Positions 1-5,395 are shown, numbered from the stretch's first letter. The stretch is DNA of 5,395 nt from JAFGMQ01 sp036733345 (GCA_036733345.1 DAINAR010000105.1:1-5395), one strand, 5' to 3'. Notes: generated by a model from the sequence alone, not told the origin. Numbers and translations: made by a program.

Positions 1-180
1 GGTTTCATAAGTGCTTGAAAAGACTAGATTCCGGCTTTCGCCGGAATGACGGAAAGAGAGGATTTTTGAGTTTTTGTGAGTTCATCAAGAAGTGAAATGA
101 GTATCTCAGATGGAGAGGCTGTTGAATCGGCATCAGAGAAATAGAAAAGGGGTTGTACTGTTTTTTAAGTCCTGATATTT
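1..180. other. Non-coding upstream region
   Basis: I see no gene here. Two plus-strand frames close within 18 bases. The third stays open from the window edge to a TGA at 93-95, but its translation runs through the palindrome at 28-47, is low in complexity and does not resemble the end of TrmD or any family I know. Apart from the palindrome, positions 68-89 hold a T-rich, repeat-like stretch related to one at 1274-1295 on the other strand. No convincing promoter precedes the gene at 181. Confidence 0.55.
28..47. repeat. Perfect 8-bp palindrome with TTTC loop, likely dispersed intergenic repeat
   Basis: ATTCCGGC (28-35) pairs perfectly with GCCGGAAT (40-47) around a TTTC loop. Read on the minus strand with its flank, it gives GTCATTCCGGC, GAAA, GCCGGAAT. 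From memory this matches a family of short palindromes scattered between genes in many proteobacteria, especially deltaproteobacteria. There is no T-tract on the plus-strand side, so it is a poor intrinsic terminator as written. It may still protect or end the transcript of an upstream gene outside the window. Calling it dispersed is inference, because only one copy is visible here. Confidence 0.6.
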
Positions 181-738
181 ATGCGGCTTTATATAGGTCT
201 TGTTCATTACCCTGTTTACAACAAAAATTATAAGATCATTGCTTCTGCCATAAGCACATGGGATCTTCATGACATTGCCAGGGCGGCCAGGACCTATGAC
301 GTCAGCCGGTTTTTAGTTATAACGCCGCTTGAAGATCAGCAAATCCTGGCAGAAAAGGTGAAAAGGCACTGGACCGAGGGTTACGGTGCAAAGTATAATA
401 TACATAGAAAAGAGGCTATTGAACTGGTTTCTGTTGTCTCTTCATTAAGCCTGGCAATGGATGCTATTTCTAAAATTGAAGGTAAACGCCCTTTATTAAT
501 AGCTACTGACGCTTCTGAATGGAAAGGAAAATCTATCTCTTTTAAGGAGACAAGAGATATCATCCTTGATGACAGGGTTGCTTTTTTGATATTTGGAACA
601 GCCTGGGGCCTTGACAATGAGATTTTAGATCTGGCGGATTATGTGTTGGAACCCATATCAGGGAGAAAGACTTATAATCATTTGTCTGTCAGATCTGCAG
701 TTGCCATCATACTGGACAGAGTGGCAGGGAGATATTAG
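181..738 (+). CDS. SPOUT-superfamily SAM-dependent RNA methyltransferase (Methyltrn_RNA_4 / PF09936 type)
   Basis: A 185-residue cytoplasmic protein of the small knotted-methyltransferase family usually encoded between trmD and rplS in deltaproteobacteria and some thermophiles. It presumably methylates an RNA using S-adenosylmethionine, but I know of no established substrate. Visible marks are the N-terminal YIGLVHYPVYNK (4-15), DLHDIARAARTYDV (28-41) and HWTEGYGAKYN (63-73). The C-terminal half has LIFGTAWGLDNEIL (136-149) and LEPISG...YNHLSVRSA (156-173), the glycine-rich loop and knot region expected of SPOUT enzymes. Length is typical and no frameshift is seen. The ATG at 181 fits the conserved N-terminus, although no good Shine-Dalgarno sequence lies just before it, so translation may be weak or coupled to something upstream. 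The next gene is rplS, suggesting a role in rRNA or tRNA maturation. The family call is firm; the substrate is unknown. Confidence 0.87.
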   Translation: MRLYIGLVHYPVYNKNYKIIASAISTWDLHDIARAARTYDVSRFLVITPLEDQQILAEKVKRHWTEGYGAKYNIHRKEAIELVSVVSSLSLAMDAISKIEGKRPLLIATDASEWKGKSISFKETRDIILDDRVAFLIFGTAWGLDNEILDLADYVLEPISGRKTYNHLSVRSAVAIILDRVAGRY

Positions 739-860
739 TAAATCATTTCAGGATAACTAATACCCAGTATCAAATAAATAATATACAGTTGCTTCCAAAG
801 GCGGCTGTTTAATAATCCGGTTCAAATTGCCGGGCCATCGAGTTACTTTGATTAAATTAT

Positions 861-884
861 AATTTTCCCGCAAATGGGGAAATT
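861..884 (+). promoter_or_regulatory. Leader hairpin upstream of rplS
   Basis: AATTTTCCC (861-869) can pair with GGGGAAATT (876-884), giving nine base pairs including one G-U, with a six-base GCAAAT loop. It ends 19 bases before the AGGAGG of rplS, so it would sit in the 5' leader of the L19 message. Ribosomal protein leaders often carry structures used for feedback control, and this one could do that or simply stabilise the transcript. A weakly T-rich stretch follows (GTTTTTATAA, 891-900), so attenuation is possible. The structure is seen; the function is inferred. Confidence 0.35.
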
Positions 885-903
885 TCTGCAGTTTTTATAA
901 ACC

Positions 904-909
904 AGGAGG
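904..909 (+). promoter_or_regulatory. Strong ribosome binding site for rplS
   Basis: AGGAGG lies five bases before the ATG at 915. It is the full consensus and the strongest Shine-Dalgarno sequence in the window, in keeping with the high output required of a ribosomal protein gene. It fixes the rplS start. Confidence 0.85.
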
Positions 910-914
910 GAAAT

Positions 915-1259
915 ATGAATGTTATAGAGGCTCTTGAAAGAGAACAGATGCGAATAGATATCCCTGATTTCAGGGTGGGTGATACTCTGAAAGTCCATGC
1001 CAGGATAAAAGAAGGGGATAAAGAGCGGATTCAGGTTTTTCAAGGTGTTGTCATACGAAAGAGGAATGGGGCCTCAGGTGCGACATTTACGGTAAGAAAG
1101 ATCTCTTACGGCATCGGTGTGGAAAGGATTTTTCCTCTTCATGCTCCGTTTATAGATAAAATTGAGATTATAAGCAGGGGCAAGGTAAGAAGGGCGAGGC
1201 TTTATTATTTGAGGAAACTTAGAGGAAAAGCTGCCCGAATTAAAGAGAAAAGGTTTTAA
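915..1259 (+). CDS. rplS: Large-subunit ribosomal protein L19 (bL19)
   Basis: A 114-residue basic protein of the 50S subunit, which sits at the 30S-50S interface. Length matches the family (about 115 residues in Escherichia coli). Recognisable blocks are the N-terminal IPDFRVGDTLKVHARIKEG (16-34), ERIQVFQGVVIRKRNG (37-52), and the highly conserved YGIGVERIFPLHAP (65-78) followed by GKVRRARLYYLRKLRGKAARIKE (89-111), the signature end of L19. The start is supported by a consensus Shine-Dalgarno sequence. It follows the SPOUT methyltransferase after a 176-bp spacer that contains a hairpin. It is followed by a probable terminator about 50 bases downstream, so it may be transcribed partly separately from the genes after it. 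No anomalies seen. Confidence 0.98.
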   Translation: MNVIEALEREQMRIDIPDFRVGDTLKVHARIKEGDKERIQVFQGVVIRKRNGASGATFTVRKISYGIGVERIFPLHAPFIDKIEIISRGKVRRARLYYLRKLRGKAARIKEKRF

Positions 1260-1267
1260 TTTCGCCA

Positions 1268-1295
1268 GACTTTGTTGACGGCTTCTTAAAAAGTC
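1268..1295. repeat. Repeat-like intergenic segment with short terminal inverted repeats
   Basis: GACTTT (1268-1273) and AAAGTC (1290-1295) are a six-base inverted repeat bounding the segment. Its minus-strand reading (1295 to 1274) matches the plus strand at 68-89 at 14 of 22 ungapped positions, sharing GA.TTTTT, GA, and TCAA blocks. Both resemble, from memory, a TTTTTACGAGnCCATCAA sequence common between genes in sulfate-reducing deltaproteobacteria. The similarity is modest and T-rich, so chance is not excluded. Confidence 0.35.
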
Positions 1296-1309
1296 CATAT
1301 CTCTCCAAG

Positions 1310-1340
1310 GACGGGGTCTATAAGATCTGCGTCGTTTTTT
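1310..1340 (+). terminator. Probable rho-independent terminator after rplS
   Basis: GACGGGGTCT (1310-1319) can pair with AGATCTGCGTC (1323-1333) across an ATA loop. This makes ten base pairs, two of them G-U, with one bulged G at 1329. A run of six T (1335-1340) follows one base after the stem. Stem plus T-tract 50 bases beyond the rplS stop is the usual layout of an intrinsic terminator. The bulge and G-U pairs make it weak, so it may reduce rather than stop read-through into rnhB. Confidence 0.5.
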
Positions 1341-1355
1341 ATTGCTGCTCCTCTC

Positions 1356-1366
1356 AGGGAAGGAAA
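1356..1366 (+). promoter_or_regulatory. Ribosome binding site supporting the GTG start of rnhB
   Basis: AGGGAAGGAAA contains AAGGA (1360-1364) five bases before the GTG at 1370. No ATG, GTG or TTG occurs in this frame between 1373 and the conserved catalytic GVDEAGRG, and none is found upstream as far as rplS. This site therefore decides the start. Confidence 0.7.
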
Positions 1367-1369
1367 CCC

Positions 1370-2017
1370 GTGAGGCCATCCAAAAATCTATCACTTTTTT
1401 GTGAGGAGGCTGGCTCCTCAAATCCTGCCTCCTTTTTCTACGAAGACCTGGCGCGCTCGGAAGGGTATGATCTGATAGCCGGAGTTGATGAGGCCGGGCG
1501 TGGCCCGTTAGCAGGGCCGGTTGTAGCCGCAGCAGTTATCATCCCCAAAGGCGTATGTTTAGACGGAATCCAGGATTCAAAAAAAATGACTGAAAAAGCC
1601 AGGGAGAAGGCCTTTCCAGTGATTCACCGGGATTCTCTGGCTGTCGGCCTGGGTGTTGTCTCTCATGAATATATTGATGAATTCAACATCCTGAATGCTT
1701 CTCTTGAGGCTATGAAACGGGCGGTCCTGTCACTTGATAGAACGGCAGAATTTATTTTAGTTGACGGTATTCATCCCGTTCCATTGTCTATTCCTCAGAA
1801 ATGTATTATAAAGGGGGATCAGTTAAGCCAGAGTATTTCAGCCGCATCTGTTATTGCCAAAGTATATCGCGACAGGATAATGTATTCCTATCACAGGATT
1901 TATCCTGTGTACGGTTTTGACAAAAACAAAGGATACGGAACCCGTAGTCATTTTGATGCAATAAAGCAATATGGCGCGTCTCCGATTCATCGTCTGAGCT
2001 TTAAAGGAGTCTGCTGA
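1370..2017 (+). CDS. rnhB: Ribonuclease HII
   Basis: A 215-residue cytoplasmic endonuclease that cuts the RNA strand of RNA-DNA hybrids and nicks 5' of single ribonucleotides misincorporated in DNA, starting ribonucleotide excision repair. Motifs: GVDEAGRGPLAGP (38-50), with catalytic Asp40 and Glu41 and the GRG motif that reads the ribose 2'-OH; DSKKM (69-73); LVDG with Asp132; and KGD with Asp150, followed by SAASVIAKVYRDR (157-169). By alignment with E. coli (D16, E17, D108, D126) the four metal-binding acidic residues are all present. KGYGT (187-191) carries the conserved Tyr189. The start is GTG with a good binding site, giving a variable tail of about 35 residues before the catalytic domain. 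The protein is slightly longer than E. coli RNase HII (198 residues). The stop is only two bases before the next gene. It should be fully active. Confidence 0.96.
   Translation: MRPSKNLSLFCEEAGSSNPASFFYEDLARSEGYDLIAGVDEAGRGPLAGPVVAAAVIIPKGVCLDGIQDSKKMTEKAREKAFPVIHRDSLAVGLGVVSHEYIDEFNILNASLEAMKRAVLSLDRTAEFILVDGIHPVPLSIPQKCIIKGDQLSQSISAASVIAKVYRDRIMYSYHRIYPVYGFDKNKGYGTRSHFDAIKQYGASPIHRLSFKGVC
1402..1420 (+). other. 7-bp perfect hairpin within the 5' end of rnhB
   Basis: TGAGGAG (1402-1408) pairs with CTCCTCA (1414-1420) around a GCTGG loop. It lies about 30 bases into the coding sequence, in the part encoding the non-conserved N-terminal tail, just after a run of six T. Folded in the mRNA, it might affect early elongation or ribosome access. 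The position is coding, so it may be simple coincidence of codons. Confidence 0.3.
2004..2010 (+). promoter_or_regulatory. Ribosome binding site for the GTG start of the yraN-like gene, inside rnhB
   Basis: AAGGAGT ends nine bases before the GTG at 2020 and lies within the last codons of rnhB. It supports the GTG start, which leaves a two-base gap after the rnhB stop and points to translational coupling. Confidence 0.7.
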
Positions 2018-2019
2018 AG

Positions 2020-2391
2020 GTGACAAGGGAAAGAATTGAGTTAGGCAAATTGGGTGAAGAGCTGGCTGTTAAAAAAATAAGGAGGCTTGGATATAAAAAG
2101 ATTATTCGTAACTATCGCTGCTCAACAGGCGAAGTGGATTTAATCGCCAGGGACGGCGATACCCTGGTTTTTATTGAGATAAAGACAAGAAAAAGCGGGC
2201 CTGTTTCCTATGCAAAAGAAGCGGTGAATGAAAGGAAAATGCGGCAGGTGTCCAAAGCAGCCTTGACCTATTTGAAGGCAAATAATTGTTATGGAGTTAA
2301 GGCAAGGTTTGATGTTGTAGCCATCAGTATAAGGGATGACAGGCCACCGGAGATTGAAGTGATTAAAAACGCCTTTGATCTGGCTTACTGA
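2020..2391 (+). CDS. yraN: YraN/UPF0102 family protein with endonuclease-like (PD-(D/E)XK) fold
   Basis: A 123-residue cytoplasmic protein of the UPF0102 family, whose usual length is about 110-130 residues. The family adopts a restriction-endonuclease-like fold and is often called a putative endonuclease, but its physiological role is not settled. The conserved elements are in order: ELGKLGEELAVKKIRRLGY (7-25), NYRCSTGEVDLIARDGDTLVFIEIK (31-55) and TRKSG. Candidate active-site residues of the PD-(D/E)XK core are Glu14, Asp40, Glu53 and Lys55 (the EIK triplet), all present. The GTG start is supported by an AAGGAGT site within rnhB. The rnhB-yraN pairing is common in bacteria, which hints at a nucleic-acid maintenance role, but that is inference from context. 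The gene ends 16 bases before rsmI; rsmI and yraN are neighbours in many other bacteria too, including E. coli. Confidence 0.92.
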   Translation: MTRERIELGKLGEELAVKKIRRLGYKKIIRNYRCSTGEVDLIARDGDTLVFIEIKTRKSGPVSYAKEAVNERKMRQVSKAALTYLKANNCYGVKARFDVVAISIRDDRPPEIEVIKNAFDLAY

Positions 2392-2407
2392 TTGATTGGA
2401 CTGGTGA

Positions 2408-3310
2408 ATGAAGGAAAGAAAATCTGAAAGCCTCCTGATTAATGGAATAAGATCCAGGCCAGTAAACAGAAGTTCCGGAAGCCTGTATGTTGTAGCCACT
2501 CCGATAGGAAATCTTGAGGATATTACATTGAGGGCCTTGAGAATCCTGAAAAGTGTGGCCACAATAGCCGCAGAAAATGTTGTCCATTCAAAGGTGCTTT
2601 GCAGGCATTTTAAAATAAAAACCAGGATTATCAGTTTCAACCAGCACAATCAAAAAGCCAAAGCACCCGTATTAATTGGGATGTTGAAATCAGGAGATGA
2701 TGTTGCAGTTGTAACCGATGCTGGAACACCAGGAATCTCCGACCCGGGTGTTTATTTTATTAACCTCGCATTAGAAGGAGGCTTTAGAGTAATCCCGATC
2801 CCGGGGCCTTCTGCGCTGATTACCGCATTGTCGGTCTCTGGCATGCAGATTGACAAATTTATCTTTTTAGGGTTTCTGTCAAACAAACCTGGAAGGAGAA
2901 AAAACCAGCTAAGAGAATTAAGCTCAGAGACATGCACAATGGTATTTTATGAGGCCCCTCATCGTCTTTCTGCAATGCTTAAGGATATTAAAGAGGTAAT
3001 GGGAGATAGACAGATCTTAATGGGCAGGGAAATGACGAAGGTGTTTGAAGATGTTAAAAGGGGACCTGTAAGTGCCATTATTGAAAGTCTTCCCGGGGAT
3101 AAAATTAAGGGCGAAATTACTCTGGTTGTTGCCGGCAAGGGAGAAAAGATGCTTAAGCCTTTTAGCAGCGATATCCTGAATGATATAGACAAAATGATAG
3201 CAGAGCAAAGGATGAGCATCAAGGATATTGCTGATTTGATTTCAAAAAGAGAAGAATTATCTTTCAGACAGGTCTACAAGGAATGTATCGCAAGAAAAGA
3301 ACTTAAGTGA
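2408..3310 (+). CDS. rsmI: 16S rRNA (cytidine1402-2'-O)-methyltransferase RsmI
   Basis: A 300-residue protein of the tetrapyrrole-methylase-like fold that transfers a methyl group from S-adenosylmethionine to the ribose of C1402 in the decoding centre of 16S rRNA. Motifs: GSLYVVATPIGNLEDIT (24-40), the SAM-fold start; TDAGTPGISDPG (103-114), the family signature; PIPGPSALITALS (130-142); FYEAPHRL (180-187); GREMTKVFED (206-215); KGEITLVV (234-241). The C-terminal SIKDIADLISK...QVYKECI (270-294) matches the family's small terminal helical domain. Length fits (E. coli about 286). A TGA at 2405-2407 directly abuts the ATG in frame, so this is the most upstream start possible; it yields a tail of about 23 residues and has only a weak Shine-Dalgarno sequence. 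Oddity: where relatives have AAEDTRHT, this protein has AAENVVHS (54-61), losing Asp, Thr and Arg that are nearly constant. The function is likely but that site should be checked. Confidence 0.94.
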   Translation: MKERKSESLLINGIRSRPVNRSSGSLYVVATPIGNLEDITLRALRILKSVATIAAENVVHSKVLCRHFKIKTRIISFNQHNQKAKAPVLIGMLKSGDDVAVVTDAGTPGISDPGVYFINLALEGGFRVIPIPGPSALITALSVSGMQIDKFIFLGFLSNKPGRRKNQLRELSSETCTMVFYEAPHRLSAMLKDIKEVMGDRQILMGREMTKVFEDVKRGPVSAIIESLPGDKIKGEITLVVAGKGEKMLKPFSSDILNDIDKMIAEQRMSIKDIADLISKREELSFRQVYKECIARKELK

Positions 3311-3325
3311 GAAGGTTTAGCATCT

Positions 3326-3598
3326 ATGGAGTTGATCAAAGAATTCAGGATCGTAAATAATCTGGGTTTACATGCCAGGGCTGCTGCAAAGATAGTAAAG
3401 CTCGGCAGTCAGTATAAATCCAAATTGTTTCTTCGAAAGAATGATCAGGAAGTAGATGGCTCAAGTATTTTATCAATCCTTACCCTTTCGTGCCCAAAGG
3501 GCACAGAAGTGCAGGCCAGGATTGTTGGAGATGATTCAGTGATTTTTATGGAAGCGTTAGGCGAACTTATTGAACAGAAATTTGGGGAGGGCAAATGA
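3326..3598 (+). CDS. ptsH: HPr phosphocarrier protein of the PEP-dependent phosphotransferase system
   Basis: A 90-residue cytoplasmic phosphocarrier that accepts phosphate from Enzyme I and hands it to Enzyme II proteins or regulators. NLGLHARAAAKIV (12-24) is the active-site loop, with phosphorylated His16 and supporting Arg18 (His15 and Arg17 in E. coli numbering). VDGSSILSILTLSC (43-56) is the second conserved region; Ser47 aligns with the Ser46 that HPr kinase phosphorylates in Gram-positive and many other bacteria. Length is typical (85-90). The start has a moderate site, GAGAAGG, ten bases upstream, beginning in the rsmI stop. The gene lies 15 bases after rsmI and its TGA overlaps the ATG of ptsI by four bases, so the pair is surely co-expressed. 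No Enzyme II or HPr kinase is in view; in such bacteria the pair often serves regulation or a mannose-type transporter, which is inference. Confidence 0.94.
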   Translation: MELIKEFRIVNNLGLHARAAAKIVKLGSQYKSKLFLRKNDQEVDGSSILSILTLSCPKGTEVQARIVGDDSVIFMEALGELIEQKFGEGK

Positions 3599-5382
3599 AA
3601 GCCCACAAATCAGGCAGTGAAGTTAAGTTGCAAGGTATTGCAGTCTCCTCAGGTATTATCATCGGCAAGGCATATCTGGTGGATAGATCAAGAGTAAAAA
3701 TACCATATCAGTACCTTGTCAACCAGGATCAGATCAGAAAAGAAGTTAAGAGATTAGAGGATGCCCTCCGTATTACGAGTGAACAGCTTCTTACTATCAA
3801 AGATCACATGCCGGAGAACGTTAAAGCCCATTCATTTATAATTGAAAGCCATTTGATGATTCTTAAGGATAGCATGTTTGCTGACTCAGCCATACAGAGA
3901 ATAATGGATGAAAAAATAAACTCCGAATGGGCTGTACAAAAATCACTTGAAGAAATAAGAGAAATTTTTAACCAGATAGATGATGATTATATCAGAACCC
4001 GGATTGAAGATGTTGAAAATGTTGCCGAAAGGGTATTAAGAAATCTCTCCGGTGAAGATTATGAGGATCTGGCCAAAATTGATGAAAGGGTAATTGTTGT
4101 AGCCCATGATCTGGCTCCTGCGGACACTACAGAACTTAATCTCGAAAAGGTAATAGGTTTCATTACAGACGGGGGAGGAAGGACATCTCATACCGGTATA
4201 ATGGCTCAGGCCCTTAAACTTCCTGCTGTTGTAGCGCTGGAAACCGCAACTAACCTGGTAGAAAATGGGGATCTTTTAATAGTTGACGGAAATACAGGAG
4301 ATGTGATTATCAATCCTGCAGACAGTACCATTTCTGATTATCAGGAAAGACAGATTCAGCAGGAAGAATACAAGTCAAGCATGGTCAAGATAAGCCATTT
4401 TCCTGCAGAAACCACTGATGGATATAGAATAGATATTAAGGCTAATATAGAATTTCTGGAAGAAGTCGAAAGCGCAAAGGAATATGGCGGTGAGGCGATC
4501 GGCCTTTACAGAACGGAGGTCCTTTATTTAAAAAGCAAAGCCTTGCCTACAGAAGAAGAGCTTTTTGAGGATTACAGGCAGGTAGCGGAAATTATAGCCC
4601 CAAATCCTGTGACTATAAGGACTCTTGACACGGGAGGCGACAAGATCGCAGCGACTTCTATTGAAATAGATGATGAGATGAATCCTGCATTAGGGCTGAG
4701 GGCTATCCGTTTTTGTTTGAAGGAGCCTGAAATTTTTAATACGCAATTAAAGTCTATTCTCAGAGCGAGTGCATATGGCAATGTACAGATAATGTTTCCT
4801 ATGATATCAGGCCTTCAGGAAGTACTGGATGCAAAAGTAATTCTTGAGCAGGCCAAGCAGGATCTGGACAGGAAAAAAATTGCGTACGATCATGATATAA
4901 AAGTGGGCATTATGATTGAAATACCCTCTGCTGTTTCCATGGCCGAGGTGCTTGCAAATCATGTTGATTTCTTCAGTATCGGCACTAATGATTTGATCCA
5001 GTATGCACTTGCCATCGACAGGATTAATGAACATGTAGCCCATATGTATGAGCCATTTCATCCTGCTATTTCGCGAATGTTACAACAGGTTATTGTTGCG
5101 GCGAGAAAGGCGGGAATCAATGTGGGCATATGCGGCGAAATGGCAGGAGATCCTCTCTGCATTCCCATCCTTCTGGGGCTTGGGTTTGATGAGCTGAGTA
5201 TGAACGCAAGGTCTATTCCGTTTATAAAAAAGTTAATAAGGGAAATTTCCATGGAAGAGGCCAGAATTGATTTTGAGAATATTCTCAGGCTGAATACGGC
5301 TAAAGAGATTCGGGGCTATATTGTAAACAGGATGAAGCCCCTGATTCCGGAGCTGGAGGGAAAAGGATACTTTTATTCCTGA
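3595..5382 (+). CDS. ptsI: Phosphoenolpyruvate-protein phosphotransferase (PTS Enzyme I)
   Basis: A 595-residue cytoplasmic enzyme that takes phosphate from phosphoenolpyruvate on a histidine and passes it to HPr, the first step of the PTS. The N-terminal HPr-binding and swivelling part (about 12-155) begins LQGIAVSSGIIIGKAYLV. The phosphohistidine domain has GGGRTSHTGIMAQ (193-205) with His199 (His189 in E. coli). The C-terminal PEP-binding barrel (about 270-560) has GLYRTE with Arg306, IRTLDTGGDK with Arg342, IMIEIPSA with metal ligand Glu442, FFSIGTNDLIQY with Asp466, and GICGEMAGD with the acid-base Cys513. All key residues are present, so it should be active. It is some 20 residues longer than E. 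coli EI (575), about ten of these at the N-terminus. The ATG overlaps the ptsH stop as ATGA and has a strong GGGGAGG site four bases upstream. It is not the nitrogen-PTS paralogue, since no N-terminal GAF domain precedes it. Confidence 0.97.
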   Translation: MKAHKSGSEVKLQGIAVSSGIIIGKAYLVDRSRVKIPYQYLVNQDQIRKEVKRLEDALRITSEQLLTIKDHMPENVKAHSFIIESHLMILKDSMFADSAIQRIMDEKINSEWAVQKSLEEIREIFNQIDDDYIRTRIEDVENVAERVLRNLSGEDYEDLAKIDERVIVVAHDLAPADTTELNLEKVIGFITDGGGRTSHTGIMAQALKLPAVVALETATNLVENGDLLIVDGNTGDVIINPADSTISDYQERQIQQEEYKSSMVKISHFPAETTDGYRIDIKANIEFLEEVESAKEYGGEAIGLYRTEVLYLKSKALPTEEELFEDYRQVAEIIAPNPVTIRTLDTGGDKIAATSIEIDDEMNPALGLRAIRFCLKEPEIFNTQLKSILRASAYGNVQIMFPMISGLQEVLDAKVILEQAKQDLDRKKIAYDHDIKVGIMIEIPSAVSMAEVLANHVDFFSIGTNDLIQYALAIDRINEHVAHMYEPFHPAISRMLQQVIVAARKAGINVGICGEMAGDPLCIPILLGLGFDELSMNARSIPFIKKLIREISMEEARIDFENILRLNTAKEIRGYIVNRMKPLIPELEGKGYFYS

Positions 5383-5395
5383 AAATGGTTTGAAA

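Noticed and set aside
3..95. Open plus-strand frame from the window edge, possible end of trmD
   Set aside because: Its translation runs through the palindrome and T-rich tail and shows no resemblance to the TrmD C-terminus. It is better explained as repeat DNA that happens to be open.
153..181. TTGTAC, 17 bases, TATTTA as a promoter for the first gene
   Set aside because: The -10 element would overlap the ATG at 181 and place the transcript start inside the coding region, cutting off the conserved N-terminus.
858..863. Perfect TATAAT as a -10 box for rplS
   Set aside because: There is no recognisable -35 element at 16-18 bases and no extended -10. Transcription would start in the loop of the hairpin at 861-884. 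In an A+T-rich gap the match is easily due to chance.
1074..1421. Minus-strand open frame of 115 codons over rplS and the gap
   Set aside because: It is antisense to L19 and the start of rnhB, both clearly coding on the plus strand, and shows no family resemblance.
2404..2427. Seven-codon GTG mini-frame overlapping the rsmI start
   Set aside because: It is too short, lacks a Shine-Dalgarno sequence and ends inside rsmI; there is no reason to think that it is translated.
2140..2649. Minus-strand open frame of 169 codons over yraN and rsmI
   Set aside because: It is the longest antisense frame but spans two well-recognised genes, and its translation has no domain I recognise; it is a shadow frame.
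1..5395. Undescribed defence, mobile or multi-gene system
   Set aside because: All seven plus-strand genes belong to known families, gaps are short, and there are no transposase, integrase, toxin, CRISPR or tRNA-like sequences visible.

Overview
The window reads as an ordinary chromosomal housekeeping segment of a bacterium, most likely a deltaproteobacterium (Desulfobacterota, sulfate-reducer type). The evidence is the gene order: a SPOUT RNA methyltransferase of the Methyltrn_RNA_4 type, then rplS, rnhB, a yraN-like gene, rsmI, ptsH and ptsI. From general knowledge this arrangement downstream of trmD is typical of that group. Base composition looks moderate to A+T-leaning, and the intergenic DNA carries a short GTCATTCCGGCGAAAGCCGGAAT-like palindrome of a kind common in those genomes. 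The assignment is an inference, since there is no rRNA or other decisive marker.

Layout: all seven genes lie on the + strand. Positions 1-180 are non-coding and hold a perfect 8-bp palindrome plus a repeat-like tail. A 185-residue SPOUT methyltransferase gene follows (181-738). A 176-bp spacer with a hairpin leads to rplS (915-1259), which has a strong ribosome binding site. A 110-bp spacer contains a plausible rho-independent terminator (about 1310-1340) and a second repeat-like segment in inverted orientation. After it comes a tightly packed run: rnhB (GTG start, 1370-2017), yraN-like (GTG start, 2020-2391), rsmI (2408-3310), ptsH/HPr (3326-3598) and ptsI/Enzyme I (3595-5382). Gaps in this run are 2, 16 and 15 nt, with a 4-nt ATGA overlap at the end, so it is probably one transcript with translational coupling.

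Functionally, the first part serves translation and genome upkeep: RNA methylation, ribosomal protein L19, removal of ribonucleotides from DNA, a YraN-type nuclease-fold protein, and 16S rRNA C1402 ribose methylation. The last two genes are the general, non-sugar-specific phosphotransfer proteins of the PTS. PEP phosphorylates Enzyme I on His199, which passes the phosphate to HPr His16. No sugar-specific Enzyme II is present here, so the final acceptor lies elsewhere.

I found no mobile element, CRISPR array, RNA gene or undescribed multi-gene system. The items most worth a second look are a departure from the usual AAEDTR motif in RsmI, the intergenic repeat-like sequences, the hairpin ahead of rplS, and the unknown substrate of the first methyltransferase.
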